Below, piece after piece: positions 8,212 to 18,046 of a stretch of DNA of 64,000 nucleotides (the first letter of the stretch is position 1; each line of letters starts with the position of its first letter). The notes below the pieces were generated by a model, which was not told the DNA's origin, made no database searches, and worked only from the letters and a program-made list of their open reading frames with translations. Location: positions 124,001 to 188,000 of the forward strand of contig NZ_URFY01000001.1 of NCBI RefSeq assembly GCF_900547205.1, written 5' to 3'. A program made the translations under genes and the position numbers. Origin of the DNA: an uncultured Bacteroides sp. GTDB taxonomy: Bacteria; Bacteroidota; Bacteroidia; Bacteroidales; Bacteroidaceae.

Positions 8212-9615
8212 TTAATCTTCTCTTCCACCACCCAGTGCTTGATAAAGGCTTACTACAGCCTGCATCAAGTCGAAGCTGTCGGATACCTGAGAGATTTGCG
8301 CGCTCAGGTAAGACTGCTGTGCAGACAGCACTTCGAGATAGGTTGATGTCCCTAAGTTAAATAATTCTTTTGTATCTTCCGCAGCTTTCTTAGCAGATTC
8401 TACCTGCAATAGGCGCGATTCCACCTTTTCACTGGTATTCTGGTACAAACTTAGCGCATTGCTGACTTCACTTCCGGCATTCAACAGGGCTTGTTGGAAC
8501 GAAAGTTTGGCTTGTTCTTCCTGTGCTTTTGCTGCTTTCAGGCGGGCGATGTTTGCACCACGGTAGAACAATGGCTGTGTCAGTGAGCCAATGGCAGAAG
8601 CCAACAGCTTGCCCGGATTTAATATCGCACTTCCGGCACTGTTCGTCCATCCGGCAGAACCGTTCAATGTGATTTGTGGATAGAAGGCGGCACGAGCCGA
8701 GTTCGTATTATAGTAGCAGCTTGCCAAAGACATTTCGGCAGCTTTTACGTCGGGACGGTTTGAAAGCAGTTGCAACGGAATGCCTGCTGAAAATTCAGAA
8801 GGAAGAGATTGTGCTTCCAACTGCGTGCGGCGGATAGCGTGCGGTGCTTCTCCCAAGAAGTTGGAAAGCGCGTTTTCCGTTTCGCGGATGCTCTGCTCAA
8901 TGTCGGGAATGCTAGCGAGCACCTGTGCATAGGCAGCCTTGCTCTGTTCTACGCCTGCCGAATTGATGTTGTACATAGCGGCATCTTTCATCGCCTCCAT
9001 TGTTTCGGCATTTTGTTTCAATATCTCAGCCGTTTGTTTGGTGATTGCCAGTTGGCGGTCGAGCATGAGCAATGTGTAGTACATATTGGCTACGTTCGCA
9101 ATAACTTGTGTCTGCACTGCCTGACGGTATGCCTTCACTTGTTTAAGAGTGACCTGTGCATTCCGCTTAGAGTTCAGCAATTGACCGAACAGGTCGACTT
9201 GCCAGCTAGCCGTTACAGGCAGCGAGTATGTCTTTGTAGCTGCATTCTTGTCGAAGCTGCTGATGGTTCCTTGCGGAGACAAGCCCAATGAAGGCGCATA
9301 AGCCAATCGGGCTGACATTAGTGAAGCTTCTGCCGCTTTCACATTCTGAGCGGCTGAAAGGAGGTCGGTGTTTTGCTGTAATCCCTGCTCGATGAGCGAC
9401 TGGAGTTGCGGGTCGGTGAAGACTTCTCTCCACGGCAGATTACCGAAGTTGGCTGTATCCGATGCCAATGTATCATTGTCCGCTACCGGATCACGATACA
9501 GGCCGGAAGTTGTGATGTCTTCGGGTCTGTCATACGACTTATAGATGTGGCAACTGCTCAGCAGAGCAGTTGCACACAACATATATAGAATCTGTTTCTT
9601 CATATCGAATTTCAT
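8212..9615 (-). CDS. Outer-membrane efflux channel lipoprotein (OprM/NodT type)
   Basis: The outer-membrane exit duct of a tripartite RND efflux system. The 467-residue protein has a lipoprotein signal ending in LLSSC, then two OEP repeats with long helices: QGLQQNTDLLSAAQNVKAAE in the first, and RPDVKAAEMSLASC and LFNLGTSTYLEVLSAQQSYL in the second. The start at 9615 overlaps the pump stop codon in a TAATG arrangement, implying translational coupling; an in-frame ATG at 9603 also fits the signal peptide. Confidence 0.93.
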   Translation of the reverse strand: MKFDMKKQILYMLCATALLSSCHIYKSYDRPEDITTSGLYRDPVADNDTLASDTANFGNLPWREVFTDPQLQSLIEQGLQQNTDLLSAAQNVKAAEASLMSARLAYAPSLGLSPQGTISSFDKNAATKTYSLPVTASWQVDLFGQLLNSKRNAQVTLKQVKAYRQAVQTQVIANVANMYYTLLMLDRQLAITKQTAEILKQNAETMEAMKDAAMYNINSAGVEQSKAAYAQVLASIPDIEQSIRETENALSNFLGEAPHAIRRTQLEAQSLPSEFSAGIPLQLLSNRPDVKAAEMSLASCYYNTNSARAAFYPQITLNGSAGWTNSAGSAILNPGKLLASAIGSLTQPLFYRGANIARLKAAKAQEEQAKLSFQQALLNAGSEVSNALSLYQNTSEKVESRLLQVESAKKAAEDTKELFNLGTSTYLEVLSAQQSYLSAQISQVSDSFDLMQAVVSLYQALGGGRED

Positions 9616-12600
9616 TATTTAGCGTATTGTTCAATCTCAGTTACGGCATCCGTATTGTCGATATCTTCCCATTCCATCGGTTTCACCTTCTCTTGCAGGT
9701 ATTGGAAGATTACGAACAATGAAGGAACGATGAAGATCTGGCAAATCATACCAATCAACATACCACCGATAGAAGCCGTACCCAGTGTGCGGTTACCATG
9801 AGCACCTACACCGAAAGCAAACATCAACGGAAGCAAACCGACTACCATCGCCAATGATGTCATCAAGATAGGACGCAGACGGGCACCGGCTCCTAAGACG
9901 GCTGCCCATGTGATACTCATACCCATCTTACGGCGGTCGAGCGCGAACTCAACAATCAGGATGGCATTCTTCGCCAACAGACCCATCAACATGATTAACG
10001 CAATCTGCATATATATATTGTTGGACATCGTACCCAGTATCATCTTCAGCGACGATATACTACCGATTGCACTCATTCCGTTGACGAACAGGAAGCTACC
10101 CAGCAAACCGAACGGAATGGACAGCAACACGGCAAGCGGAAGAATGTAACTTTCGTACTGTGCACTCAGCAACAGATAAACGAACACGAAACAGAGGATG
10201 AAAATCAAACCTGTCGTACTACCGCTACTTTGTGCTTCTTCACGTGCCATACCTCCCAATTCATACGTATATCCTGCCGGAAGATTCTCCTTTGCCACCT
10301 CTGCCAGTGCAGCCAATGCCTGACCTGAAGTGTATCCGGCAGCCGGAGCTACCATCACCTTCATTGATGTGTAAAGGTTGAAACGGCTGATAATATCCGG
10401 ACCGTATACCTTTTCAACAGAGATGAACTGGGAAATCGGCGCCATTTCGCCTTGGTTGTTACGAACCTTGATATTATTCAACGACTCCAGATTCTTGCGC
10501 GAAAGCGGGTCGGACTGAATCATAACACGATACATCTTACCGAAACGGTTGAAGTTGGATGCATACAAACCTCCGTAATATCCCTGCATGGTAGTAAGGA
10601 TGTCATTCGGGCTGATGCCTGCTTTCTTACAAGCTGCCGCATCAATATCAATCATATATTGCGGGAAGTTCGGGTTGAAGGTCGTTTTAGCCGAGTTGAT
10701 TTCCGGTCGTGCTTCCAAAGCTGCCGTGTAGTCGTTTGCCACATCGAAGAACTTGTTCAGGTCGCCACCCGTCTTATCCTGCATATTCACCTCGATATCA
10801 GTAGATGCCGAGTAACCCGGAATCATCGGAGGAGCGAAGAACAACACCTGCGCTTCTTTGATAATTTTCTGAGCACGCATATATAAGGAGCCGACAATAA
10901 CGTCTGAATTCTGAATCATCGAACGCTCGTCCCAGTCTTTCAGTTTGATGATGAAAGAACCGTAAGACGGTCCCTGACCACCGATGAAACTGAAACCGGA
11001 GATCAGTGTGCGTGAAGATACTGCCGGGTCGGCAGCAATCAGGCTGTCTACACGTGCCATTATCTGTTCAGCGCGGTCTTGTGATGTTCCCGGAGGCAGT
11101 GTCACAGCTCCCATCAGTGTACCGGTATCTTCGTTTGGCACCATACCTGTCGGGGTGGTGTTCATAAAGAATACTAGCAATACGATAGAGAGAACAACTA
11201 ATCCCATCGACAGCCATTTCTTTTGGATGAAGAATAGTACGTGTTTCTTATACTTCTTTAATATCGAATCATAAGCAGCATTGAAAGATGTATGGAAACG
11301 GTCGACAAACGTTTGTTTCTTCTCTCCGTGGTTAGCATGAGGTTTCAGCAGAACGGCACACAATGCCGGGCTTAGCGTCAATGCGTTCAATGCCGACAGA
11401 CCGATAGCAACGGCCATGGTCGTACCGAATTGGCGGTAGAATGTACCGGCAGTACCACCCATGAAACTTACCGGGATGAACACTGCCATCATGACCAGTG
11501 TGATAGATACGATAGCACCACCCAACTCATTCATGGCGTCGATAGATGCCAAACGTGCCGAGGTGTATCCCTGGTCGAGCTTGGCATGTACACCCTCGAC
11601 AACCACAATGGCGTCGTCGACCACAATCGCAATGGCGAGCACAAGGGCACAGAGCGTCAGCAAGTTCAAACTAAACCCGATGAGCGAAAGGATAAAGAAC
11701 GTACCGATAAGTGCCACCGGAATGGCAATGGTCGGAATCAATGTAGAACGTAAATCCTGCAAGAAGATATATACTACGATAAATACGAGAATAAATGCTT
11801 CGAACAATGTCTTCAACACTTCGTGGATAGAAGCGAACAAGAAGTCGTTGGCATTCATAGAAACGTTCAGTTTCAGTCCGGCAGGCAGCGTAGTAGATGC
11901 TTCGTCCAGCAACTTCTGGATATCGGTGATGGTCTGCGTTGCATTCGTACCCGCCATCTGATAAACGATACAGGTTACTGCTTTATGTCCGTTTACACGG
12001 TTGGTAAAGTTGTATCCCAAGCGGTCAAGCTGAATTTCGGCAATATCATTCAGGCGAAGTATCTCACCATTGGGAAGAGACTTGATAACGATATTCTCAA
12101 ATTCTTCCGGTTGTTGCAGACGTCCTTTATAGCGGATTGTATACTGGAAAGTCTGGTTACTACGTTCACCGAATTGTCCCGGAGCCGCTTCGATATTCTG
12201 CTCCGCCAAGGCGTTGGATACGTCACTCGGTATCAGTTTGTATTGCGCCATTACGTCCGGACGCAGCCAGATACGCATGGAGTAGTCCTGTCCCATCACA
12301 CTCGCATCACCCACACCCTGCACACGCTGTACCTGAGGAATCAGGTTAATCTTTGCGTAGTTCTCGATGAAAGCGTCGGTATACGTATCGCTCTCGTCGA
12401 ACAGGGAGAATACGATCAACATAGAAGTCTGGCGTTTCTGGGTAGTTACACCGATTCGGGTAACTTCGGCAGGCAGCAGACCTTGCGCCATGGATACACG
12501 GTTCTGCACGTTGACGGCAGCCATGTCAGGGTCGGTTCCTTGCTTAAAATATATGGAAATATCTCCTGCACCTGTATTGGAGGCGTTGGAGGTCATATAC

Positions 12601-12830
12601 ATCATGTTTTCCACACCGTTGATTTGTTCCTCAAGCGGAGCAATCACGGAGTTCAATACGGTTGACGCACTGGCACCCGTATAGGTGGCTCTCACCGATA
12701 CGGTAGGAGGTGCGATGTCCGGATACTGGGTGATAGGCAATGTAGCCAATCCGATAGCACCCAGGATGACTATCAATATCGAAATAACCGTTGATAGAAC
12801 CGGACGGTTAATAAATCTGTCTAATTTCAT
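9615..12830 (-). CDS. RND multidrug efflux pump, inner-membrane subunit (AcrB/MexB-like, HAE1)
   Basis: A proton-driven transporter of 1071 residues, the normal length for AcrB-type pumps. It starts with DRFINRPVLSTVISILIVIL and has twelve predicted transmembrane helices with two large periplasmic loops. The proton-relay pair is present in AIVVDDAIVVVEGVH in the fourth transmembrane helix, and the HAE1 signatures GNGMSAIGSISSLK-like and AKNAILIVEFA are visible in the second half. It is flanked by its adaptor upstream and its outer-membrane channel downstream in one operon. Substrates cannot be predicted from sequence alone. Confidence 0.95.
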   Translation of the reverse strand: MKLDRFINRPVLSTVISILIVILGAIGLATLPITQYPDIAPPTVSVRATYTGASASTVLNSVIAPLEEQINGVENMMYMTSNASNTGAGDISIYFKQGTDPDMAAVNVQNRVSMAQGLLPAEVTRIGVTTQKRQTSMLIVFSLFDESDTYTDAFIENYAKINLIPQVQRVQGVGDASVMGQDYSMRIWLRPDVMAQYKLIPSDVSNALAEQNIEAAPGQFGERSNQTFQYTIRYKGRLQQPEEFENIVIKSLPNGEILRLNDIAEIQLDRLGYNFTNRVNGHKAVTCIVYQMAGTNATQTITDIQKLLDEASTTLPAGLKLNVSMNANDFLFASIHEVLKTLFEAFILVFIVVYIFLQDLRSTLIPTIAIPVALIGTFFILSLIGFSLNLLTLCALVLAIAIVVDDAIVVVEGVHAKLDQGYTSARLASIDAMNELGGAIVSITLVMMAVFIPVSFMGGTAGTFYRQFGTTMAVAIGLSALNALTLSPALCAVLLKPHANHGEKKQTFVDRFHTSFNAAYDSILKKYKKHVLFFIQKKWLSMGLVVLSIVLLVFFMNTTPTGMVPNEDTGTLMGAVTLPPGTSQDRAEQIMARVDSLIAADPAVSSRTLISGFSFIGGQGPSYGSFIIKLKDWDERSMIQNSDVIVGSLYMRAQKIIKEAQVLFFAPPMIPGYSASTDIEVNMQDKTGGDLNKFFDVANDYTAALEARPEINSAKTTFNPNFPQYMIDIDAAACKKAGISPNDILTTMQGYYGGLYASNFNRFGKMYRVMIQSDPLSRKNLESLNNIKVRNNQGEMAPISQFISVEKVYGPDIISRFNLYTSMKVMVAPAAGYTSGQALAALAEVAKENLPAGYTYELGGMAREEAQSSGSTTGLIFILCFVFVYLLLSAQYESYILPLAVLLSIPFGLLGSFLFVNGMSAIGSISSLKMILGTMSNNIYMQIALIMLMGLLAKNAILIVEFALDRRKMGMSITWAAVLGAGARLRPILMTSLAMVVGLLPLMFAFGVGAHGNRTLGTASIGGMLIGMICQIFIVPSLFVIFQYLQEKVKPMEWEDIDNTDAVTEIEQYAK

Positions 12831-12845
12831 ACGATTATCTGATTA

Positions 12846-14021
12846 TTAGTTGAAAGCAGTAGCTAAGTTTCCGTCGCGTTGGTCTTTCAAATGCTGTTGG
12901 TAGTTTGCTTCTTTCTGGGCAGGGGTGATGGGCTGTATAGTCTGACCGTCTCTCAAACTCTGCACACCTTCGATTACGATTTTATCACCCGGGTTCAGAC
13001 CGGAAGTAACCAGATAGTCTTTTCCGTTATCCAGATTGAAGATGCCGATTTCGGTATATTTCACTGTGTTGTCCGATTGCAGCACGTATACGAACTTCTT
13101 GTCTTGGATTTCTACAGTTGCAGCCTGCGGTATGCTAATTACGTTCTCCATACTGTAAGGAATCAGCACGTTGGCTGTTCCGCCGCTGCGCAGCACGTGT
13201 TCTTTATTGGGGAAGAGGGCGCGCATGGTTACCGATCCTGTGGATTGGTCGATTACTCCTGTGATAGCGTCTACCTTACCTTCAATGGCATATTCTGTAC
13301 CATCTATCAGTTGCAGTTTGATGGCCGGTATCTTGCCGATTTCTTCCTTGATAGTGCCGCCGGTCTTAGTCATAGCCAGCAAATCTTTTTCTGTCATTGA
13401 GAAATAGGCATATACTTCGTCGATTTCGGAAACGGTAGTCATCGGGGTGGCAATGGAGGGAGTCACCAATGCTCCCAGACGATAAGGAATATCGTTTATC
13501 ACACCGTCAGAAGGACTTGTCACTTGCGTGAAAGAGAGGTTCTGCTTAGCACTAATCAGCTGTGCATTTGCCTGAGCCAGTTGTGCCTGAGTCTGTGCTA
13601 ACGCATTTTCTGCCATCGACAGGTCGTAGTCACTGATAATCTTTTTCTTGTTCAGCTCGCGTTTGTTGTCTACGGTCAGTTGTTGAGTTCGCACTGCTGC
13701 TTCGGCTGTGGCCACTGCTGCTTTGGCAGTGCGTACTGATGCTTCATACTGAGTGGGGTCTACAATGAACAGCACTTGTCCTTTGCGGACAGCGGCTCCT
13801 TCATCTACACATAGTTTTGTGATGAATCCTGAAACCTGAGGGCGGATTTCAACATCTTGTTTACCTTTGATTGTTGCCGGATAGGCAGTGGTTAAATCAG
13901 CAGTCGTCTTTTGTAATTCTTGTACAGCATATTCAGGAACCTGTCCTGTTACGTTGCCCTTATTGCCACAGCTCGACAAGAGGGCTACGCAAAATGCAAA
14001 TAAAACAATTCTACTTTTCAT
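12846..14021 (-). CDS. RND efflux periplasmic adaptor lipoprotein (AcrA/MexA-like)
   Basis: A membrane-fusion protein of 391 residues linking the RND pump to the outer-membrane channel. The signal peptide ends in LLSSC, giving a lipidated N-terminus. It has the biotinyl-lipoyl-like half motifs (VEIRPQVSGFITKLCVDEGA and SPSDGVINDIPYRLGALV), separated by a helical hairpin rich in Ala and Gln (residues about 95-165), and then the beta-barrel and membrane-proximal domains. It is the first gene of the operon, followed after 15 bases by the pump gene. Confidence 0.93.
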   Translation of the reverse strand: MKSRIVLFAFCVALLSSCGNKGNVTGQVPEYAVQELQKTTADLTTAYPATIKGKQDVEIRPQVSGFITKLCVDEGAAVRKGQVLFIVDPTQYEASVRTAKAAVATAEAAVRTQQLTVDNKRELNKKKIISDYDLSMAENALAQTQAQLAQANAQLISAKQNLSFTQVTSPSDGVINDIPYRLGALVTPSIATPMTTVSEIDEVYAYFSMTEKDLLAMTKTGGTIKEEIGKIPAIKLQLIDGTEYAIEGKVDAITGVIDQSTGSVTMRALFPNKEHVLRSGGTANVLIPYSMENVISIPQAATVEIQDKKFVYVLQSDNTVKYTEIGIFNLDNGKDYLVTSGLNPGDKIVIEGVQSLRDGQTIQPITPAQKEANYQQHLKDQRDGNLATAFN

Positions 14022-14099
14022 ACTTTATTATTATCTTTTTTTAATTTAGTGCGTTTTGTTGCCAGTGTGTTACTCATTTGCATAGATGAGAGCTTCAAA

Positions 14100-14141
14100 G
14101 AAGAAAAAACCGGAAACTAATTGGCTGAAATTAGTTTCCGG
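14100..14141 (-). terminator. Rho-independent terminator after the beta-galactosidase gene
   Basis: A perfect 13-base stem (arms 14110-14122 and 14129-14141) with a six-base loop. On the minus strand it is followed by TTTTTTC, so it terminates transcripts coming from the beta-galactosidase gene before they enter the efflux operon. Confidence 0.88.
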
Positions 14142-14144
14142 CTG

Positions 14145-14152
14145 CAAAAGTA
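14145..14152 (-). promoter_or_regulatory. Possible -7 box upstream of the efflux operon
   Basis: Minus-strand TACTTTTG fits TAnnTTTG. A transcript from it would begin inside the terminator stem, so either it is not used or the operon is attenuated. No -33 element is obvious. Confidence 0.25.
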
Positions 14153-14204
14153 CGGTATTTTCAGTATTCTTGTACACTGATACCGTGTTTTTTAACTATG
14201 TTTT

Positions 14205-17200
14205 TTACTTTAGTTTATGAGAAACAGGCGACATGATGAAACTGAACTCATAATCTTGGTACGGAAGGCGGTATTGATCCAACGGAATAGCGCCCCAACT
14301 GTTGACGCAAGCCAAGCCCATTTGTACCTTGTCGATGCAGAAGTTCGTGAAGTCTGCCTTTTCTACTTCCGGTGAGTGGCGTTGGTCTTTTCCTGCGCCG
14401 TCATCCAATGACTCGATGGTGTAGTTCAGGGCAGAAGCAGAGAACGGAGCTTCGGATACGAACTGCAAGCCGTTGCCACCGATGTTCAGCAGTCTCCACC
14501 AGCGTACATCCGTTTTCGTTCCGGTTTCCTGCGGACGGATATAAGGATAGAATTGTTCTTCCACTGTCTGGCGATATTTGCCTATCATTGCACCATGGTT
14601 ACGGTCTGCATAGTTTTCTACCGGGCCGCGTCCGTAGTATTCTACTTCATTAAAGTCTACCGGCATACGTAGCTGCATACCGAAGCGGAACATCTCAGAA
14701 ACTTTCTTGCTCTTGTCTGCTACCATCTTCTGGGTCACTTTTACAGCTCCCTTGTTGTTGATAGTATAAGTAAGGTAGAGCTTTCCACCTACCGACTTCA
14801 TGTCGTATTCTGCACGAACCACGGCTTGGTCGTTTTCAACAGCGTGCTTCAGAGAAGTCAGCTTGATTTCCGGATTCTTCCAGATAGCGTATCTGTGTTG
14901 CAATCCTGCTCCGAAGTCATTGTCCGTTGGTGCACGCCAGAAGTTGGGAGTCAGCATACTGCCGTCTTCCATCATCTGCATTCCGTTCACGTCGTAGCGG
15001 CAGAGGTAACCGTTGTGCTTGTTGAACTCAACCGTGAAGTCCTCACCGTTCACAATCAGGTAGTTTCTATCATTATCCTTGATGCTGGGGACGATGGTTG
15101 CGATGTTGGACGCTTGTTGGTTCTCCAGTTTAAGTTCCGGTGCTTTGTAGTCGCGGATGGTTAGCTGGTCGTAGGCAACAGTGGCTCCTGCGGGCAACAG
15201 TGTTTCGGCAGCTTTCAGTTTGTAGCTCACGTTGAGCAGTAATTCTTTGCAAGGACAGATATTCTTGGTATCCAACGGAATTTGCACTTTTACGGTTTGT
15301 TGCGGTGCCACTTTCAGGTCTGATACGATGCCGTTTTGCAGCACTTCTCCGTCGGCGAGTAATTGCCATTCCAAGTAGTAGGCAGACAGGTCGCGGAAGA
15401 AGTTCTCGTTGTAGATGTTGATTTCGCCTTTGGCAAGGTCGGCTGGTGTAGTCCAGATGTCCTGATAGAAGTAAGCCACTTCGTAAGCGTGCGGATTGGG
15501 CACACGGTCGGGGCTGATTAAACCGTTATCATTGAAGTTATTGTCCGAGCCGTCATATTTATTGAAGTCACCGCCGTAGCCGTAGATAGCTACTCCGTCT
15601 TTGTTCTTCCAGTGGCAGGACTGGTCTACGAAGTCCCAGATAAAGCCACCTTGGTATTTGGGATATTTACGGATGATGTCCCAGTATTCTTTGAATCCAC
15701 CTTGCGAGTTACCCATGGCGTGAGCATATTCGCATTGAATCAGCGGTTTCTGAATGTCGCCTTCGCAATATTTGATGCAACCATTATAGCCTAAATACAT
15801 CGGGCAATAAATGTCGGTGAACTCACTCGTTCCGGCTTGTTCGTATTGCACGGCACGCGTCTTGTCTTCGTTCTTAATCCAAGTATAGCATTTTTCAAAG
15901 TTCGGGCCCATTCCGGCTTCATTACCCAGCGACCAGAAAATGATAGAAGGATGGTTGTAGCTACGTTGCACGTTGCGTTGGTTGCGCTCCATGTGTGCTT
16001 TGGCATAGCTCGGATTCTTTGCCAGTGTCTTTTCGCCGTAACCCATTCCGTGAGATTCTACGTTTGCTTCGGCTACTACATAGATACCGTATTGGTCACA
16101 AAGTTCATACCAACGGTTGTCGTCCGGGTAGTGGCAGGTACGCACGGCGTTGATATTAAGTTCCTTCATCACTTTGATGTCTTGCAGCATACGTTCCAAA
16201 GATACTACATATCCACCGTCGGGGTCCATCTCGTGGCGGTCGGCTCCTTTGAAGAGTACCGGCTGTCCGTTGACGAGTATTTGTCCGCCTTTCAGCTCAA
16301 TCTTGCGGAAACCTACTTTAATAGGGATTATTTCCGTTACATTGTTCCCGTTTTTCAGGGTAGCGGTCAGTGTATATAGATTAGGAGTTTCGGCAGTCCA
16401 TTTGGCTGGGTTGGCAACGTTGAATGTAGTGTTCAGCTTCCCCGAACCTTTGAGGTCGGCGGTAGCTATGCTCTTTCCTTGAGCATCTGTCAGGTCTAAG
16501 GCTACTGTGCCGCTGCCTTTCAAGTCAATAGCTATGTTGAGCGTACCGTCTTTGTATTGGCTGTCAAGATCGGGAGTGACGCGGATGTCCTGAATGTGCT
16601 TTTTGTCGCGGGCATAGAGGTAGCAGTCGCGGCCTACACCGGAGTAGCGGAAGAAGTCCTGGTCTTCCAGATAGCTACCGTCGCACCAGCGGAACACTTG
16701 GAAGGCGATAACGTTCTTTCCCGGTTTCAGGTAGTTAGTCAGGTTGAATTCAGCTTCCAGTTTGCTGTCTTCGCTGTAGCCCACGTAGCGTCCGTTCACC
16801 CAAAGATACATATTAGAGGTAACAGAGCCGAAGTGCGCAAAGATTTCTTTTCCTTTCCAGTCGGCGGGAAGAGTTATTTCTTTCCGGTAAGAGCCTACGT
16901 GGTTGTTTTCGGTGGGAACGAGTGGGGGATTGTTGGCGAATTGGCTTCTCCATGCGTATCCTACATTTACGTAGATAGGATCACCGTAGCCGTTGAGTTC
17001 CCACACACCGGGCACCTTGATGTCGTCCCAGCCTTTGTCGTTAAAGTTGGTTTGGAAGAAGTCGGTTGGGCGTGCGTCAGCGTTTCTCACCCAGTTAAAT
17101 TTCCAAAGTCCGTTCAAAGTCATGAAGTTCTTTGAATCTTCTTTGATGCCGGCGTTAGCTTCATCAGCCGATGCGTAAGCAAAATAATTAGTGTGCATTG

Positions 17201-17312
17201 CGGAGCGGTTGACGGCATTTACTTCCGGATCTTTCCACTCATTAAAATTTTGTGCCTGGATGGCAGTAAGCCCTAATGCGGCCAAGCAGCAAGTTAGTAG
17301 TTGTTTCTTCAT
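14205..17312 (-). CDS. Secreted GH2 beta-galactosidase (LacZ-type)
   Basis: Hydrolyses terminal beta-galactosides. The 1035-residue protein has a signal peptide (LLTCCLAALGLTAIQAQ), the N-terminal sugar-binding jelly roll (residues about 60-220, with FRYSGVGRDCYLY), Ig-like domains, a TIM barrel, and a C-terminal Bgal_small_N domain. The acid/base Glu is E465 in SLGNEAG and the nucleophile is E528 in QCEYAHAMGNSQGG. LacZ of E. coli has the same size but no signal, so this one acts in the periplasm or at the surface. The ATG at 17312 was chosen over one 45 bases upstream because the -7 box lies at 17345-17352. Monocistronic. Confidence 0.93.
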   Translation of the reverse strand: MKKQLLTCCLAALGLTAIQAQNFNEWKDPEVNAVNRSAMHTNYFAYASADEANAGIKEDSKNFMTLNGLWKFNWVRNADARPTDFFQTNFNDKGWDDIKVPGVWELNGYGDPIYVNVGYAWRSQFANNPPLVPTENNHVGSYRKEITLPADWKGKEIFAHFGSVTSNMYLWVNGRYVGYSEDSKLEAEFNLTNYLKPGKNVIAFQVFRWCDGSYLEDQDFFRYSGVGRDCYLYARDKKHIQDIRVTPDLDSQYKDGTLNIAIDLKGSGTVALDLTDAQGKSIATADLKGSGKLNTTFNVANPAKWTAETPNLYTLTATLKNGNNVTEIIPIKVGFRKIELKGGQILVNGQPVLFKGADRHEMDPDGGYVVSLERMLQDIKVMKELNINAVRTCHYPDDNRWYELCDQYGIYVVAEANVESHGMGYGEKTLAKNPSYAKAHMERNQRNVQRSYNHPSIIFWSLGNEAGMGPNFEKCYTWIKNEDKTRAVQYEQAGTSEFTDIYCPMYLGYNGCIKYCEGDIQKPLIQCEYAHAMGNSQGGFKEYWDIIRKYPKYQGGFIWDFVDQSCHWKNKDGVAIYGYGGDFNKYDGSDNNFNDNGLISPDRVPNPHAYEVAYFYQDIWTTPADLAKGEINIYNENFFRDLSAYYLEWQLLADGEVLQNGIVSDLKVAPQQTVKVQIPLDTKNICPCKELLLNVSYKLKAAETLLPAGATVAYDQLTIRDYKAPELKLENQQASNIATIVPSIKDNDRNYLIVNGEDFTVEFNKHNGYLCRYDVNGMQMMEDGSMLTPNFWRAPTDNDFGAGLQHRYAIWKNPEIKLTSLKHAVENDQAVVRAEYDMKSVGGKLYLTYTINNKGAVKVTQKMVADKSKKVSEMFRFGMQLRMPVDFNEVEYYGRGPVENYADRNHGAMIGKYRQTVEEQFYPYIRPQETGTKTDVRWWRLLNIGGNGLQFVSEAPFSASALNYTIESLDDGAGKDQRHSPEVEKADFTNFCIDKVQMGLACVNSWGAIPLDQYRLPYQDYEFSFIMSPVSHKLK

Positions 17313-17344
17313 GGGTTTTTCTATTAGGTTTGAATTTCGGGAGT

Positions 17345-17352
17345 CAAAGATA
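17345..17352 (-). promoter_or_regulatory. -7 box of the beta-galactosidase gene
   Basis: Minus-strand TATCTTTG, 33 bases upstream of the ATG at 17312; fits TAnnTTTG. Confidence 0.5.
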
Positions 17353-17469
17353 GGCAATATTTCAATTGGAGAAGGAGGATAATAAGTCTATTTATGGATA
17401 CGTATCATTCAATTTTGCTTTTTTTGTAGATATTTGGTATTAAAAACGTTGGGATGGCGGGCAGATGGG

Positions 17470-17524
17470 TAATAAAAAGAAGTGAGATACTGTTTTTTGC
17501 TTTTCAGCTGATACAGTATCTCAC
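17470..17524 (-). terminator. Terminator of the HU gene
   Basis: A perfect 12-base stem (17482-17493 with 17513-17524) and a 19-base loop. On the minus strand it is followed by TTCTTTTTATT. It lies about 40 bases after the HU stop codon. Confidence 0.7.
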
Positions 17525-17566
17525 GTTTCATTTAGCCGGTAATTATGTAAACCTTCCCCTTTCGGT

Positions 17567-18046
17567 TTATGCTGCCGGGTCCGGAGTTTCTCCGCTGCCG
17601 CCTTCGTCGGGTTTTACCGGATCGTTTCCTCCGCCGTTGCCCGAAGAACTGCTGCCACCGCTACGTTCCGTTTTCTGGATACTTACCCTTTTGAGCATAT
17701 CCTTGAATTTGTATCCCGGAGTAAATACGATTTTTACCCGTTGAACGGTGTCGGCGTCCACATCTTTTTCCTCATCCTGACTTTTGCAGCGCATCCCCGG
17801 ACGGAAACAACCGAAGTCTCCCAGTTGCACGGATAGTCCTTTATTAAGGTTCGTGTTCAGCGCATCAATCATTGCGTCTATCACGTGCTTCACTGCTCCT
17901 TCGGGAATCATTCCGAACATGGATACCTCTTTACACAAATCTCTGAAATTCACCGTGTTCGTGATAACGTTTTGTGCTACATACTTTTCAGCCTTTGTCT
18001 TGTCAAAGCCGAAAACTCTTTTCTTTACTACATACTTTAATGCCAT
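17567..18046 (-). CDS. HU-family DNA-binding protein with disordered Gly/Ser/Pro tail
   Basis: A protein of 159 residues of the Bacteroidales HU type (HU-HIG-like). The HU fold covers about residues 1-122: VNFRDLCKEVSMFGMIPEGA, LSVQLGDFGCFRPGMRCKSQ and VKIVFTPGYKFKDMLKRVS. The last 35 residues form a low-complexity acidic tail rich in Gly, Ser, Pro and Asp. It is probably a nucleoid-associated DNA-bending protein. Such HU-like proteins are numerous in Bacteroides, often near capsule or PUL loci; no target is suggested here. Confidence 0.85.
   Translation of the reverse strand: MALKYVVKKRVFGFDKTKAEKYVAQNVITNTVNFRDLCKEVSMFGMIPEGAVKHVIDAMIDALNTNLNKGLSVQLGDFGCFRPGMRCKSQDEEKDVDADTVQRVKIVFTPGYKFKDMLKRVSIQKTERSGGSSSSGNGGGNDPVKPDEGGSGETPDPAA

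Noticed and set aside
11430..12684. Plus-strand open frames opposite the RND pump gene
   Set aside because: Antisense shadows of a well-recognised gene; their residue composition reflects the opposite strand codons.
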